Shown piece by piece: positions 63,684 through 64,000 of a DNA stretch of 64,000 bases; the stretch's first letter is position 1, and every line of letters starts with the position of its first letter. The DNA comes from an uncultured Clostridia bacterium (lineage in GTDB: Bacteria > Bacillota > Clostridia > Lachnospirales > Lachnospiraceae). The stretch is from contig CAOKVX010000010.1 in assembly GCA_948472945.1 (NCBI GenBank), positions 1 through 64,000 of the forward strand, in the 5' to 3' direction. Position numbers and translations under genes: made by a program. Below the pieces are notes generated by a model that had not been told where the DNA came from, did no database searches, and worked only from the letters and a program-made list of their open reading frames with translations.

Positions 63684-64000
63684 TTATAGTTTTACCATCA
63701 CGACGCTTTTATTTCTGAGCTTGAAAATAATTCTGTTTACCTGTGACGGCAGCATATATTTTATCGTATTAATCTCAATAACGCTTCCCTCGAACGCATT
63801 TCCCCTGACTATAACCGCTTTCATATCCTGTTCGGTTATATTTGCCAGCTTCGAAACCTCAGCGTCAAGGCTTGCCAGCTCATGGTCCTTTGCAACAATT
63901 GCGGCATTGAGCTTTTTAATCAGATTCTCAGCCTCCCCCTTATCAGGCGGAAGAGACTGTAAAATTTTATTCCACTGTTCTTCGAGCATTAATAATTCGT
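63684..64000 (-). CDS. FapA/DUF342 family protein, C-terminal part (runs off the right edge)
   Basis: The frame is open to the window edge, so the ATG at 63989 need not be the start. The visible 105 residues show a coiled-coil segment (NLIKKLNAAIVAKDHELAS) followed by the typical DUF342 end: VIVRGNAFEGSVIEINTIKY, then strands to the stop. FapA-like proteins are beta-helical and often linked to motility or surface-associated signalling. It is followed 25 bp later by the HD-GYP gene, so the two are likely in one operon. Confidence 0.75.
   Translation of the reverse strand, partial: ELLMLEEQWNKILQSLPPDKGEAENLIKKLNAAIVAKDHELASLDAEVSKLANITEQDMKAVIVRGNAFEGSVIEINTIKYMLPSQVNRIIFKLRNKSVVMVKL

Overview
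The window reads as a chromosomal segment of a motile, spore-forming, low-GC Clostridia, most likely Lachnospiraceae. Evidence: strong AGGAGG-type ribosome binding sites, TTGaca/TATAAT promoters, a pyrophosphate-type phosphofructokinase, a DUF6472 small protein, a SleL/YaaH-like LysM-GH18 protein, BclA-like collagen proteins, two chemoreceptors and a YvyF-like flagellar-operon protein. Nearly all genes are on the minus strand. No rRNA, tRNA or CRISPR array was seen.

Left end (1-4000): a large serine recombinase runs off the edge. Its element end interrupts a cytidylyltransferase gene that opens a decayed surface-polysaccharide locus: a flippase with three in-frame stops, then a truncated and frameshifted carbohydrate gene. 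An intact tyrosine recombinase sits upstream. argG (4041-5264) follows with its own promoter and terminator.

5347-13730: a 274-bp inverted-repeat element (MITE-like) supplies the stop codon of the last gene of a cobalamin-riboswitch operon. That operon encodes an anchored alpha/alpha-barrel protein, two DUF4430 proteins (one a lipoprotein) and a complete ECF transporter (T, fused A-A', S). It looks like a bacterial version of the two-domain intrinsic factor/transcobalamin architecture feeding an ECF importer.

13895-40950 is mostly housekeeping: a YitT relic, an aconitase-family hydratase, an O-antigen-ligase-like protein, an acyltransferase, UDP-galactopyranose mutase, a LysM-GH18 protein, fructose-bisphosphate aldolase, PPi-phosphofructokinase, a large hybrid histidine kinase, a NUDIX hydrolase, a U32 peptidase-FtsW-PBP operon, zapA, ruvAB, cardiolipin synthase, an RNase H-like exonuclease and L32.

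41000-53700 is accessory: an operon of an unknown protein, a chemoreceptor and an FMN-binding lipoprotein; a gene graveyard with a second truncated copy of the repeat element; a SIR2-like/TPR protein (candidate defence NADase); two collagen-like spore-surface genes flanking a glycosyltransferase; and an orphan solute-binding lipoprotein paired with a chemoreceptor.

53694-60295 is an apparent inserted island bracketed by a 37-bp direct repeat (36/37 identical), each copy holding a complete TTGCAA-N17-TATAAT promoter. It carries a possible 15-aa peptide, a small secreted protein, and a four-gene operon (anchored extracytoplasmic protein, large multi-TM permease, lipoprotein, ABC ATPase), plus a decayed IS1634-family transposase. 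The right end has a subtilisin-like peptidase, an HD-GYP protein with a degenerate receiver domain, and the 3' end of a FapA/DUF342 gene.

All family names come from reading motifs by eye. No database search was run.
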